DNA of 64,000 nt from the NCBI RefSeq assembly GCF_018687715.1, contig NC_056766.1, forward strand, positions 45,114,933 through 45,178,932. The letters run 5' to 3'. Shown here one piece after another: positions 33,641 through 46,200 of this stretch. Position numbers and translations under genes: made by a program. This stretch comes from Carya illinoinensis (lineage: Eukaryota; Streptophyta; Magnoliopsida; Fagales; Juglandaceae). Under the pieces are notes generated by a model that worked only from the letters and a program-made list of their open reading frames with translations, was not told where the DNA came from and made no database searches. Positions within the stretch are counted from its first letter, which is position 1; the number at the start of each line of letters is the position of its first letter.

Positions 33641-34091
33641 TGGCATTTTGGGTTTGGTGGTTATGATTAATAATTAATATTTCTGGATAGGAAGTTGTAA
33701 AACATTGTTTTTCTTATATAGTCATGGTCCCTAAGCAGTTTTTGAATACAGGGGCATCCGAGAGAGGGTTGAGGTGAGCCAGTATATAGTCCCTCATGTA
33801 GGAGGGCAAAATGTCTTTAATTGTTAGTGAGATATGAGTGACAAAATTAAATGTAGTATAAGCAAATCATGGCGGTTCTAAGCTCATGGATATGGAATAC
33901 AAACCTTGGGACTGGATTGGCTTTAGTGGGTGTGAATCACACCAGAAACCAATAAAGGAAACGAACTCAGTGGTTAAGCTCCTGCAACTAAAGAGTTCTC
34001 TAAAGCTACACCTAACACTTTATGCATAGTGATTCGATTCGTTGATCCATCAGCCTGTTTAGCTGTTCCAACTGCTCTCCTGCAAAAAGTG

Positions 34092-34122
34092 CCCCCCCCC
34101 CCCCCCCCCCCCCAACCCTCTC

Positions 34123-34156
<34 letters not shown>
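34092..34156. repeat. 22-base poly-C followed by CT microsatellite
   Basis: A pure C run at 34092-34113, then CT repeats to about 34156, about 530 bases downstream of the BTB gene stop codon. Long C homopolymers are rare in plant nuclear DNA and error-prone in sequencing. Confidence 0.95.
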
Positions 34157-34685
34157 GCGTATGTGTGCCTATGTGCGTGTGCGTTCTCCTGGAAATCTGG
34201 AATATGTTCTGAAAGCATTGGGATGCATGACAAGCGGAAGGGAATTAACTTTATGAAAGCAGAGGTCAAAAGCAGAAAAAGAGAGAGGGTCTGTCAAAAA
34301 AGAGAAAAATGAAAGATGGTCAGTTGGATAATGAGATATGCAAAGACAGACTCATAATTTACAAATAGATGCATCTTACTCAAAAAAACTAAAGTTCCTC
34401 ACTTTCATCATTCTAACAACGGGAACTCCCCATTTACAGTCACAATGCAAATATCCCTCAACGTGTATATGAGGTTATTATCAGTTATTAAAGTAATAAC
34501 TTCCATCTCTCTAACAATTAGCAAAACCGTATACAAGCTCAGAGCTCTTATACTACCTCTTAAGTTTCCTAACACCTATAGCCTTTTGACTGCAAACTCC
34601 ATCTTCTAAAAACTACAAAACAAAATAGAAAACCACGTATGTCAAAAAGGAAAAAAAACCAAAAAAAGCAGACCATTTTGCAGAA

Positions 34686-36011
34686 TCATATGATCGGTGG
34701 AGGTGGAGTCTCCCATATATCAAACACATTTTCTTCACTATGCAGCGCGAAAAGCCGGTCACCACCTATGGAAAAATCACATATTGAACCTCCATAGCTT
34801 CTTCGTAGCCTAGATGTTAAAACCCAATCAGGACCACAAAACACAGAAATGCAATCGTTCATAGATGAGAAGAGTTGGCCCTCATGCAATGCCAACTTAG
34901 GATAACATGTTTCCTCCGGCATCTTCCCCTTCATCAGCCGGCTTCTCGAGCTCCACCGGACGCTCCCAGCAGTGCTTCTCAAGTCCATGAAACCCAAATC
35001 GTCATACTCATTCACCACACAGATAGAGCTATTCTCTTCCATTGCTATTGCGTCTCTAACTCGCTTCTCATCCCCAGTCATTGGAGCTCCAATATCAGAC
35101 CACGACCAAACCATCTTCTTCTCCCTAAAATCCAACAAACTAATGTAACAGTTGTCCTTCCTAGGAAATAAGGATGCAACCAACAAACAGTTGCTCCCAT
35201 GCAACCATTGAAGCTTGTCAGCATCACCCAGCGACCAGCCAAGAGGCTCATAGAAAAAGTCAATCTGCTTTCCAGTTACTTGGTCCCAAACTCCAATCCC
35301 ATACTCATTGCTCCTACCTTTACAACTTGAAAATATCTTGTAATCCGAGCTGAAACTCAAAGCCCCAGCAGTAAAGCTCTTAACTTGATTCTCATGATTG
35401 ACTTGGAATTTGTACCTTAGCTCTCCTGTTGATGAACTAAACAGACCCATCCCACCATCTCCACGGCCTAATCGCTCACACACGCTGATCAAAATGCTAT
35501 GTGAATCAATCCAGCCAACATCGTTCACTCTTTGGTAATCAAGAGTGATTGGTGCATGCTCATCTAGCATCCAATCATAGACGTGAACCATGCTTCCATC
35601 AGCAACGCAACAACCACCATCCGGGCCCGCTCGAATTGCTGTTCCATCGCCTGGTGCTCGACCAGTTATAGACCGCGAGGGCCGTAATCGGTTTCCATCA
35701 AATGGACCCCATTTCGCGGAGCGAACGTGGTCTAGAAGGCCGTAGAACAGGGCCTCTCTGTAGATGAGCTTTTCTGGAATATTCACCGGAATGTAGAGAT
35801 CTCCGGTTCGGAGGAGATCGAGGAGGATGGCAAAGCAGTCCGGGTTCCGATCAATGAAGTATTCTTCGGAATTATCGGCTTTTAGAGTCCAATTCTCGTC
35901 GAACATTGCTCCAAATATTGAATTCCGGCCAGCGTTGGCGAGGGTTGTCGCAGTTGTCTCGAAGATCCTGCCTCCAACATTGAATCTCACCTTGTCTTTC
36001 TGAATTCCCAT
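34686..36011 (-). CDS. BTB/POZ domain protein with WD-like propeller (At2g24240 type)
   Basis: 441 residues in a single exon, ATG at 36011. Residues about 8-100 form a potassium-channel-tetramerisation-type BTB domain: VRFNVGGRIFETTATTL, FDENWTLKADNSEEYFIDRN and FAILLDLLRTGDLYIP. The rest is a divergent WD40-like beta-propeller with repeats ending in GIGVWDQVTGKQ, GLFSSSTGELRY and FDIWETPPPPII. This architecture and length match the Arabidopsis BTB/POZ proteins At2g24240 and At4g30940. Proteins of this kind are predicted adaptors that may link substrates to CUL3 ubiquitin ligases; the substrate is unknown. The upstream region has a GA-rich tract (36563-36595 on the plus strand as CT), common in plant 5'UTRs. 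The frame is intact with no sign of decay. Confidence 0.93.
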   Translation of the reverse strand: MGIQKDKVRFNVGGRIFETTATTLANAGRNSIFGAMFDENWTLKADNSEEYFIDRNPDCFAILLDLLRTGDLYIPVNIPEKLIYREALFYGLLDHVRSAKWGPFDGNRLRPSRSITGRAPGDGTAIRAGPDGGCCVADGSMVHVYDWMLDEHAPITLDYQRVNDVGWIDSHSILISVCERLGRGDGGMGLFSSSTGELRYKFQVNHENQVKSFTAGALSFSSDYKIFSSCKGRSNEYGIGVWDQVTGKQIDFFYEPLGWSLGDADKLQWLHGSNCLLVASLFPRKDNCYISLLDFREKKMVWSWSDIGAPMTGDEKRVRDAIAMEENSSICVVNEYDDLGFMDLRSTAGSVRWSSRSRLMKGKMPEETCYPKLALHEGQLFSSMNDCISVFCGPDWVLTSRLRRSYGGSICDFSIGGDRLFALHSEENVFDIWETPPPPII

Positions 36012-36559
36012 GATTGGATTGGCTCAAATTTTAGAAACCCAATTGGGGTTTTTGAAGTGGGCGACAAAGAAAACGGGCAGGACTTGTTGGATAGGACGGG
36101 TTCAAGTAAAAAAGCCAAGAACTTGTAAAGCAAGTGGGGGTATTTGTAGGGAGGGAAATGGCTATATTTCCTAGGAAGTGGGAGAGAACTATGGGATCGT
36201 TTAGATCCTATTGGGAAAAAAAATAACTAATATTAGAAACAGACTAATCTTCAAGGATCAAACAGAAGAAAGAGTGAAAGAGAAAGGTGAAAATGATAAA
36301 CGAGAAGCTAAAAATTACATGCAATTGAGAAGGGAGCTTAAAGAAAGGTAAGTTTTCTGGCTGAAAACAGAGCAAAACAACGCGTAGAAACAGGGGAACT
36401 TTTGAAAAGATGGTGAAGACTTTGATCAAATTATATGAAGCAGAGATCTGGGTATTGAAGACAGGTGGTTTCCAGTGATGGGTTTTTAAATCTGTTGTAA
36501 TTGATGAGAGTGCATTGAAGAATTGGAGCGGTTGGATTTCAAAAAATAAAAACTAGACT

Positions 36560-36562
<3 letters not shown>

Positions 36563-36595
<33 letters not shown>
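36563..36595. repeat. CT microsatellite upstream of the BTB gene
   Basis: Pure CT run (GA on the coding strand), about 550 bases before the BTB start codon, likely in the promoter or 5'UTR. GA-rich tracts here can bind plant BBR/BPC factors; that role is inference only. Confidence 0.9.
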
Positions 36596-36597
<2 letters not shown>

Positions 36598-37224
36598 TTT
36601 CCCCACGTTAATCTCCTCCCTCTTTTTCCACGTCTGTCCTCCAGTCTTCGTTTGGTCTGTACATGGTTGAACTTTTCTTAAATAAAACGCCATGGTGGGC
36701 TCCACTTCCCCCTTGCATCCTCCTTGGATCAACACCGTTAGATCACTCTCATTTTCACATCAAACGGTGGAGACCAAATTGTGATATTCATATGGAGACA
36801 ATGATATGTGCTTTTATTAGTTGCTGGTTGAGTAGTTATGGCCTAAGAGACTTCCCATGAAGTCAGCTCTCTTACATTATAAAGAATGCGTCTTGGGGGT
36901 TGTTGTTGTTTTAATACATAGTTTTTCTATTTGTTTGGGTTCATGCAATTTGGGAGAATGGCAACATTTCCCTTGCTTTTCAAATCATATAAACTCAGAG
37001 CAGGGGTCCACCATCCATGTCCATCCCCATCTTCTTCATGGTGATATTTCATTTTCTATTTGAATTGACAACGGGGTTTCTGTTCTCATTTGTGTATTAA
37101 CTTCAAGACCTTGACTAGAAGTAAACCAATGCAACAAAATGAGATAGGGAGAGATAGGCATTGAATACTATTAATCATCGACTTTAGTATTAATTATAAT
37201 AATATGGATGTATTAATTTAATAT

Positions 37225-37540
37225 ATTTTGGTCATATTTGGTTGTTAGACTCAACTAAAATTAATCCAATTCAGTATAATTTTAATTTAGTTTAACATCC
37301 AAATATCAAACTCTCAAATTATTAAACTCATTTCAATTCAAAATTTTTTTATACGTGAGATCCATAACTTTTTTCAATTCAATATCTCTTTATACATGAG
37401 ACTTAAAATTTTTTTCAACTTTTTATAAATATTTTTAAACTCATCTTAACATTCAAGCACATCTAAACTCATCTTAAATGAGTTTCATAAAACTCAATTC
37501 ATCCTCTCAACTCAATATCTAAACGCAACCTTAATATCTT
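37225..37540. repeat. MITE-like element, CTCATCTCAACTC type
   Basis: Begins near TCATATTTGGTTGTTAGACT and ends near CTCAACTCAATATCTAAACG, with inner blocks shared with 32190-32710. Non-coding. Exact ends and target duplication were not determined. Confidence 0.5.
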
Positions 37541-37857
37541 TCCAATAAAAGGGTTATTTGGTCTCTTCAATTTCAACAGCATAAATGTTAAAATCCCTCT
37601 TTTATTTATCATTTATTTTTCTACTTAAAGTAATGTTTTGAATACCAAGTCTAAGAGGAGACCGTCCCATTTGTCTTGCTTTCTTTATGTTTTCCCATGG
37701 CAACTACCACAATTTGCGATTGCGGGCTGTAAACGGCACCAATATAACATTTATTGACTTTAACCTTCTTTTTTTAAAATATATATATATATATATATAT
37801 ATATAGAAAAGCAAAAGAAAAGCCACTAAATTTGTATTGAGGGTATAATATAATTAA

Positions 37858-38045
37858 GGATAATGCTATATGTATAACCCATTTTTTAATAATTTTATAA
37901 AAATAAATTTATAAATTAACGTAAGTTGATTTGATATATTAGATTGTAAAACTATTTTTATTATAAAATAGATCTAACGTATCATATGGAATTATGTCAG
38001 TTTATGAGTTTATTTTTATAAAAAAAATTTGTAATTGTAACACTT
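37858..38045. repeat. Fold-back MITE (TGATACGTTAGATC family)
   Basis: The left arm TTATAAAAATAAATTTATAA continues to ATATATTAGATT (about 37895-37945). The right arm, complemented, reads TTATAAAAATAAACTCATAA and continues to ATGATACGTTAGATC (about 37971-38020). The arms pair over about 50 bases with mismatches. An AT-rich, non-coding hairpin element. A TA run lies just before it (37777-37804). Confidence 0.65.
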
Positions 38046-40966
38046 CTAATCATTTATACAATTATATTTTAAAACGAGAATATTTATGTAAAGTGATATT
38101 ACTTATATAAGTTATTTTATACGAAAAGTTATTCATTTTAAACATAATTGCATAAATAGTTATAAAAAGTCATCATTTTCATAGAGACAGCTTGTGCATT
38201 TACGTATTCTCAGAACCTTTTACCAATTCAAAGGCGTTCTGTGTCTTTTTCAAGTTTCTGTCTCAGTTCTTTAGGGTACGTACCCCTCAACAATAGATGC
38301 ATGCACCTTTGATATTACTTTAAATTATTCTTTTCAGTTTAATTATTCTGGACTTGATGTATTTGCTATTGTTAGTTGGAATAAAACAAAAGAGATGGGT
38401 GTTACTGTATAGCACAAGCAATCCAAATGCATAAGATCGAGGGTGTGGTTATATGATTATGATTGGCAATTACTTAAGCAATCTTCCAAACTATTTTTTG
38501 TTATTTTTTTAAAACCCAATCATCAATTTCTTGCTTCAGCTTATGATAATATTATTGGAAGTTTTCTTACATTCAAAGAGACTTCGGGCATCATTATTTT
38601 ACCCTTTTTACTGTCCTTGTTCTCGTTAGTTGGCCATCCTCTATCACCAGACATCATTGTTCCATTGTGAGAACTGTTGAGAAAACAAGCATAAAGAAAA
38701 AGAAGATGGTAGAAAAACATATGCACGAAATGTAAAATAGTCTGTAGATACTTTTGTATATTTTTTTGCATATTATATTAATGTGATTAGTTGCGTATTT
38801 AAAAAAATTAATACAATCAATCACATTAATAGAATACATAAAAAGTACGTAAAAGTGATTGTATGTAGTATTATTATGATATTTGTACTATACAAATTCC
38901 ACACACTTAAAAACTGTATCTGATATTACTCAACTAATAATTATACCTTCATTTTAGATTCTTCTGTGTTTGATTGCTTTCAGTTTTCTCTATTATTTGG
39001 AGGAAAAAATAGGAAAAATAATAGTTGAGGTATGTTGAATTGTTCAAACGTTATTTTATTATGTATGCATTGGACGGGTCAACGAGTTTGAGGGGTTTTA
39101 GTGACTTTGAGCAGTAAACACATGCAAAGTTTGAGTTTAGTTGGTCAAGCTTTGAAACAGTCATGGGGTATTATTAGATTGATGGAATTTGAGCTTGGTT
39201 GCTTTTTGTATAGTTGACATTGCATGCGCTTCAACATGGACCTTCATATGTTAAGAGCAACTTGTAAAAACGTCCCTCATCTCAATTATGGGAGGTAACT
39301 TAACTTTCACTTATCATCTAAAATATTTGTTTTCGATATCTCAAAAATTCTAACCAAAAACACTTCCACATTCTAATTTTTCATAACGCGTACTTCAAAT
39401 GCATTATGATATGATGAAAGGAGTTGCATCCTCTTTAATTACAGATAAGATAATGTCATGATCTCGTCTATACTCCCTATTCCTTAATTCTGTATTTAAA
39501 AAAAAAATTTATTTTTCAATTGATGTGCACTCCTTACCATTGTATCCCTTTATTTGACTGAAACAAGGGTTACAATTCATGAGCAAATCCAAGCCGAGAT
39601 ATAATACGCAACATATTGGATCTTATCTTGATTTAACACCCGTTTTAACTTAAACTCACATAATTTCTTAATTAGTTTTAGATAGACAAGTTCTATAATG
39701 CTTTAAATACACGACATGAAGTGTAGCCTAGATTGATCTTTGATTTGTTTTGGTAGAGAATTTGGTCCCCCAATTGAGGAAAAACAACCCCACCAATCTG
39801 GTTATGGTTCATGGACTATATGTTCAATCATGATTTTTTTTTTTTTTAATTTACTCAAAATTGTGCAATATATGTTACCCCAAAAAAAAGGGAAAACATG
39901 ACAATCGTTTGTACTTGACTTCAGAGTATATAGGTAGGAAAGCAAGCTCATGAAAATCCCAATGTGGTTGTTGTAACTCTTTTGTGTTTTTCCTTAAAAA
40001 ACCAGAGAACAATGTTCTTTCACTCGATATCATAGCAAGATGGCCACGTTACACCTTGTCAGTACAACTTTTATCTTCCATCTCCCTCTTAATTTGTCCC
40101 ACTTGATGGGCTTTGAAAAACAAGTGCTCTGTCAGAGCAATTATGGGCTCAATACTAAATGATGGCATTTAAGGGCCCAGCATGACTCCGAAAGATGACT
40201 ACTTCGTCACATGCTCAAGTCAGTGAGCAATTTTTTGTAGGGCACATCTCTTGGTTTAGCCCACTTGCACAATGGACAGTGTCGGGTGACATCTCTCTGT
40301 ATGTTTTTGTTTTCAGAGGAACCTCTCATTTTTCTTTTGTTCTGAACAAAAAGGAAAAAAGACACTTTCAACATAGAATAGATACATTCGTTGTAGTCTA
40401 CGAAACAAAAATCATACGAGGAATATTCATAAGAGAGAGGAAATATGAGCATATTTCATATATAACTCATTTGACATGATCCCGAGCAGTCATATTACAC
40501 GACAGCTCTTTTGAAACTTTGTGAATATTATTATGTATGGTCTATATCATGGGTCCTCGTTATAACCCAAAGTATTATTGTCTAATAAGTGAGCATCTAT
40601 ATTTGAATCTCAATGAACATGCTTGATATTCCACTTTTTGCGTGCTGACTAGAATTGTAACATTTTAGGATTGTGTATAGAAAGATGGTGAATTCGAGTA
40701 TAAATTGCTTTTGAGAAATAAAGATCTAGGTGTAGTTTGGACATTCTTTTGAGATGTTGTTTAAGAAGACAAACTATTTTTAGCATAAATACATCTAAAA
40801 TAACTTCTTTAATGTTACACTCCAAATTACTAGTCCATGCAAACATATTTTATAGTCAATTTAAAAAGGATTATAATAATAAAGATGGAGAATCATTTTT
40901 TGGTGTTGAATGTGTGAAAAGAGCGAAGAAGAGTCTGTTGACCATTTACTATTTTAGTGCAAGATG
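38046..40966. other. Intergenic DNA without recognisable gene
   Basis: AT-rich sequence with scattered short open frames on both strands (up to 94 codons, e.g. 40195-40479), none with a recognisable domain or gene-like splice context. No large repeats were seen. Confidence 0.5.
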
Positions 40967-40971
40967 TTACT

Positions 40972-43900
40972 TGTGACGCCCCCGACTTCTACATACAGAA
41001 ACTCAGGAATCAATGCGTCAGAGATGATGAAAACACGGTCACACATCTCATCGTCAAGTGTCAAGTATGTGTACAAGCAAAAATGTACAAGAAAATAACG
41101 TAGTGAAATAATTAAAGTCGATCACTAAGTACCAGAATTTGATTAAATACAAATCCGCTTAAATATAAGCATACCAAAAATATTACAATTAACTAGAATA
41201 AATATATTACAAATAAAAAGCAATAATCCAAAGCAAGAAATAAATCTCAACCCACAAGTGATCCCGAATCACTCCTTCGGCGGAGCCGCATCCTCAGTGT
41301 CAACCTCCTCAACATCTACATCAAAATCTACAGTACCAATAAACGGTACCGCAGGTAAGTAATAATTCAAACAAACGCTGAGATAAAAATACATTCATGT
41401 CAAACATGAATATTATGTTATATGCATGAGACCCAAAAATCATCATTTCCTTGAAAAGAATAATTTTCTACACACGCCAAAAATCCAATTTGACCCAGAA
41501 ATCCAATCCATTAAAACAGTCCCGCCATTTTTCCAAAAATTGGCCCAACATAAAATCCATTAGTTCAATCTTGCAATTTTTCAGGAAAATGGCCCAATAT
41601 CCATTATCAAAACCAATATCTAATTTTTATCTGTATGCACCATGGTTTCCTCTAGGGACCATTTGTAAATCCTGGCTCCCTTCATCACACCATGGGTAAC
41701 AACCATGCGTGTAATTTCGTAACGAGTGATGCTTAGTTCCACGCCCAGCATGTTCGTAGCCAAGAATCCCCTAGCCCCCTCCAGCAATGGGGCCACAGAG
41801 TCAGCACGAGAGTGTTACCATCCGGTCTGATCCCGTTGTAGCCTAGCGACAATCCAGGGGACGTCACTCAGTATATTACGCTCCCAAGTGATCAGAGGAG
41901 CTCCACCGAGATAATGTCTCATCTCGACTTGGGGTCGTGATACACACTCATCCAAAAATTCACTTTTATACGAAAACCCAATTTTCCATTCATATCCATG
42001 AATATGCATTCATTATGCTAAAAATCCAATTTTCATTTTACAAACAAGATCATGCGTGCACCATGCAAAGCATGCAACAAGTCACAAAAATATCCAACAA
42101 AACCCAACATAATCCAATCAACAAACAACTCATTCCTCCATTCCAACCGACCCCCAAACTCCTCGGACTCAGCCCGGCAAAACAAACCAATCCACAAAAA
42201 TATTTGTTAAAGCATAAATATATATTTAAATCACGAGAGTTGTTCGGAAAAATACTTACAATGCTATGAAATATTTTTCAAAGGGTCACAGAGGTGCAAG
42301 AGGTAGTGGCAAAGCAACGTAACAGTGCAAATCCCTCTAAGGCCGTGGGTCTCAAAATACCCACTTTTGAATTGAGACAAACTAAGACTTGAAATTGCTA
42401 GGGAATAACTTAGATGTATTGGTGAAGCTAATGGAAGTGGTGGTTAGTTGTGGGTGGCGGCACAAACGATGGTCAAAAACCAAAAATGCCAAATTAGAAA
42501 TGGAGATGGTTGAGCTTCACTGGTGACAGATTAGAGCTGGGGTTGAGTGGGTTAGGTAGCTAGGATGCCGATGATGAAGTGGTGGCCAACGATGAATGCA
42601 CGACAGCGTGGGAAGCACAAAACTGTGTGGCTTGGTGGTGCTCGTGGTGGTTAACGACGGCGTTTGGAGGGCCGAAAATGAAGGGGTGAGTAGGGTTGAG
42701 CACCGACTTTTCGGAGTCGGTATTGTCATCCTCCGACTCCGACTCCGACTTTGTCGGAGGTCGAATCCAACCTCCGACTCCGACTTCTATAGGCTCCGCT
42801 CCAACTCTGACTCCGACTTGTCGGAGCGAAGTCGGAGTTAGGCTTTTTTATTGGAGTTTTTTCTTTAATCTATTTGATATTTTAATTTTACAATTTTGGA
42901 CTCTAATTGGATTTGGGCTTCCATATCAATTTTTTTAAAATATAATTTCTAATTTCTAATTTATGATTTGTAAAAAGAAATTATTCACACAAGGATCCTT
43001 CATCCTTAGATCCTTAGAACTTGATACACACATTAAAATCTTGGATACTGTAAAATAAAATAAAATTCAAACTTGTAAGAAGAAATTTTTCAACTATGAT
43101 ACACACATTAAAAATACATAACCAAAATTACAAATTAAAATCATTTATACACAATTACAAATTAAAAATACATAACCAAAATTACAAACTAATTATCCAT
43201 CATCATCTATCCTCCCAAATTATCCAACCAACTCATAGCTCATCATCCATCAAGTTCTAATTCAATCAACAAGTTACAACTTACGACAAAGAACGGAAAA
43301 CCAATACAAATTGCAACGAATTTCATTCCAACAAGTTATTATAGAATCATAGATTGATTACTATAGTCTATACATTACTACTACATGGTATATTAGGTAC
43401 ATTAGTGTTACATATTATTATAGTAAAAGTGTATTATTTTAGGTACATTTGTTCATACTAATACTTAACTCACTATATAAGTTATAGTTATATAAAATAT
43501 ATATGATTAATGTATAAAGAATATAGATATTTTTATAATAATAATTAACTCATGCTAGTATATATATTATTGAGTTTAACTAACTATATAAGATATAGTT
43601 ATATAAAATCTACATATTCAATACTTTAGTTATTATACATTAGTATTACATGTTATTATAAATTTATTATTTATATATTAGTGATTATGCATTGGTGTTA
43701 CATGTTATTATGCATTTCGGTATTTATACATTATTATTACATATTATTATATTTATATGATTAATATATAGAAAAATACATATATTTTTATTAAATATGT
43801 ACAATATTGGAGTCAAGTCGGAGTGGAGTCGGAGCCAGGCATCAGAGTCAGAGTCGGAGCGGATCAGAGTCGATTCACCTCCACCTCCGACTCCGACTCT

Positions 43901-44736
43901 AACTCCGACTTTTCTTGGAAAAAAAACTCCGACTCCGACTCCGACTTGTTGGAATCGGAGCGGAGTCGGGATCGGAGTCAGATTTTCAGATTTCTGCTCA
44001 GCTCTATGGGTGAGATCGCCAGCTGATGGGGAAGAGAACGGGAACAACGACGACGACAATGGGCGGTACATGACGAAGCTGGAAGGAAAAGAGGCCGTGG
44101 CTTGGTGGTGCGCGTGGGGCTTTATAGTGGCTCAGTTGGGGCTGAAAACGGAGAGGGGTGGACATCGGCAGGTGAGGAAGAGGATGGGAGGGGGCTGTGA
44201 GATGCACGTCCACCCCACGATGGCACTGTGGTGGCTTGAAGAAAACGATGGGGAAAGAGGGGAAGAAAGGCTCGTGCGGGAGGAGAGAGGAGCAGAAGGA
44301 AAAATAGGGAAAAAAGAAAAGAATGAAGAAAAAAAAAAGAAAGGGAAAAAAGAAAAGAAAAAAAGGAAAAAGACGAGGGAAATAAATGAGGTCTAATATT
44401 CACATATTGGGTCATAAAACTAATCCAATGAAAAATAATTTTTAAAAGCAGTAAATTGAATAAAATAATTTAAACACAGTATCTAGTTAAAATAAAATAA
44501 TTAGTAAAAACTAATAACACAGTTTAAAATTAAAAAATAAATTAATTTAAAACAAAGAGCAATTTAAATGTAAAATAATAAATTATATCAAGAAAGCCTT
44601 TTAAAATAAATTACACAACTTAAAAATCATAAAATAAACTCAAAAATTAACACATTAAATTTAAAACAAAAGAACTAATATTTATAATTATTTAAATAAT
44701 TCTTCATTAAAAAAGTACATAAAAAGGGATATTACA
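40972..44736 (+). mobile_element. Probable solo LTR (TGTGACGCCCC...GGGATATTACA) with nested insertion
   Basis: Termini are TG at 40972 (TGTGACGCCCCCGAC) and CA at 44736 (GGGATATTACA), flanked by an exact 5-bp direct repeat TTACT (40967-40971 and 44737-44741). This TG..CA plus 5-bp duplication is the signature of LTR-retrotransposon integration. No second LTR, primer site, gag or pol lies between the ends, so a solo LTR left after LTR-LTR recombination is the best reading. After removing the nested hAT element (42691-44006) the LTR is about 2.4 kb. Open frames inside, including a Lys/Glu-rich one near 44030-44390, are low-complexity and not called. Direction is assumed from the motif order. 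Confidence 0.75.
42691..44006. mobile_element. Non-autonomous hAT element with CGGAGT-repeat arms, nested in the LTR
   Basis: Starts TAGGGTTGAGCA and ends TGCTCAGCTCTA (complement TAGAGCTGAGCA), a hAT-type terminal inverted repeat. Flanks are GGGGTGAG (42683-42690) and TGGGTGAG (44007-44014), an 8-bp target duplication with one mismatch. Arms of about 150-200 bases consist of CTCCGACTCCGACTCCGACT and its complement, broken by near-copies. The 950-base middle is AT-rich and non-coding. It inserted into the solo LTR at 40972-44736, so it is younger than that LTR. Confidence 0.85.
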
Positions 44737-44741
44737 TTACT

Positions 44742-46000
44742 ACTCGTGTAATGTCTTCTTTGTTAAGGTGGGACTAGCTTTGGTGGCGTTTAAGAAGGGT
44801 AATCAATCTCCTAATGTTTTGGAGTGGCCTTTGAGATAATTCACATATTACATCAATTTGAAACATGGTCCCAATAAGGATGTGATGGCATCTTTAGGCC
44901 GAGAGAAATGATAGAAGTTTTGACAATCGTGTGCAAGATAATTGATGAGTTTCGAATCTACTTTTTGAATACTTTTACGATTTTGGTTGATTGTAATTGA
45001 TTTTAACAGCATGGCCTTTTAGAACACTAATAATTATATTTTAAAATTTCTACATCACACGAATAATTAATTATAACAGACAAATATTATAATTAATTTT
45101 TACATAATTTATCTATAGAAGTTGTGTTTTTTCTTTTTATGAAAGGTGAGATTGAATTTTTTTTAAATAAATAATATTATCTTTTGAATGTTTATCTGTA
45201 AAGAGTAACAGTAATAATGGGGACCAGACTAATCATAAAAAGAAATAATATTATTTTGGTTGAGTTCTAAATGTATTATTTTAGTTTAGAAAAAATCTAG
45301 TTGTAAGTATAATTGTGCACTAATATATATATTAATCTAATTTGATTAGTTAAAAAATAAATTTTATTAAAAATAGTACTAATTTAAATTTTGAATATAA
45401 AATAATCAGTATTGATATACAGATTAATACATAATTTTGTTTGTACCTAACAAAACTTTTTAATTTATAATGTTATGTTTGATATAAAGACATCTTAAAA
45501 TATAGCCAATCATTGATGTAATTTTTTTTACGAACGAATTATTATAGTTTTCTCGGATAAAAAAAAAACAAAACTCTACATAGTACCCTAGCCATGTAAC
45601 ATAATTTTAAAAAAAAAAATTATTTATTATCTATTTTCTTATCATCTTTTTATTATTTTAATATTATTTTATGATGTAATATTAGATAAATGGGTCACAA
45701 GAAAAATATAATTTAATATCATATTATAAAATAATAAAAAAATAATAAAAATTGGGATGATCAGAATCTTAATAAAATATAATTATCGCTACTTTGTGGA
45801 CCTCAATCGAGTGCGACTCGGTTCCGCGTGGACTTTTCCAAGTACCAGGCTACCAGCAAAATCCTAGACAGCGTGGGAGTAGGGTTTAACTTCGTCTCAC
45901 TTTCTCAAATCCCCAGTCCCCACACCCAAAGCAGCGTGGGCGTTGGGTTTAAAACTTCATCTCTCTCACTCGCTTTCTCTTCCTCTGACGCAGAAGCCGA

Positions 46001-46002
<2 letters not shown>
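44742..46002. other. AT-rich intergenic DNA before the UBP gene
   Basis: No gene recognised over about 1 kb. From about 45790 the composition changes to mixed, CT-richer sequence (CACTTTCTCAAATCCCC, CTCTCTCACTCGCTTTCTC), probably the promoter end and 5'UTR of the UBP gene. Confidence 0.5.

Positions 46003-46039
<37 letters not shown>
46003..46039. repeat. 37-base poly-C tract in the UBP 5' region
   Basis: An uninterrupted run of 37 C, about 140 bases before the UBP start codon and so probably in its 5'UTR or proximal promoter. Such a run can form i-motif or G-quadruplex structures, or can be a collapse or expansion artefact of assembly. Confidence 0.95.
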
Positions 46040-46040
<1 letters not shown>

Positions 46041-46164
46041 CTTTCTCAAACTCACACACCCGGAGCCTCTACTGAAGAAACAGCAGACAGCGTTTCAGGG
46101 TCGAATAGATTGATACATTGAAAAAAACCTGTAAAGTTCGATAGCTCTGCGAAAAACCAATTTT

Positions 46165-46200
46165 ATGCTAGCTTCTAATGGCCGGCAGCTTTATAGCTAG
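46165..46200 (+). CDS. Short upstream ORF overlapping the UBP start
   Basis: ATG at 46165 opens an 11-codon frame ([11 protein letters not shown], then TAG) that overlaps the UBP start at 46178 in a different frame. If both lie on the transcript, it could lower translation of the main frame. This is sequence-level observation only. Confidence 0.35.
   Translation: MLASNGRQLYS

Noticed and set aside
34012..34269. Arg/Glu-rich frame over the CT tract
   Set aside because: Encoded by the CT/GA microsatellite and poly-C run; not a gene.
43797..44396. 199-codon frame with Lys/Glu-rich tail
   Set aside because: It starts in the CGGAGT arm of the hAT element and ends in purine-rich low-complexity DNA of the solo LTR; the frame arises from repeat composition.
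45828..46121. Frame with a long proline run upstream of UBP
   Set aside because: Prolines come from the 37-base C homopolymer; the frame starts with GTG and lies in the probable UBP 5'UTR.
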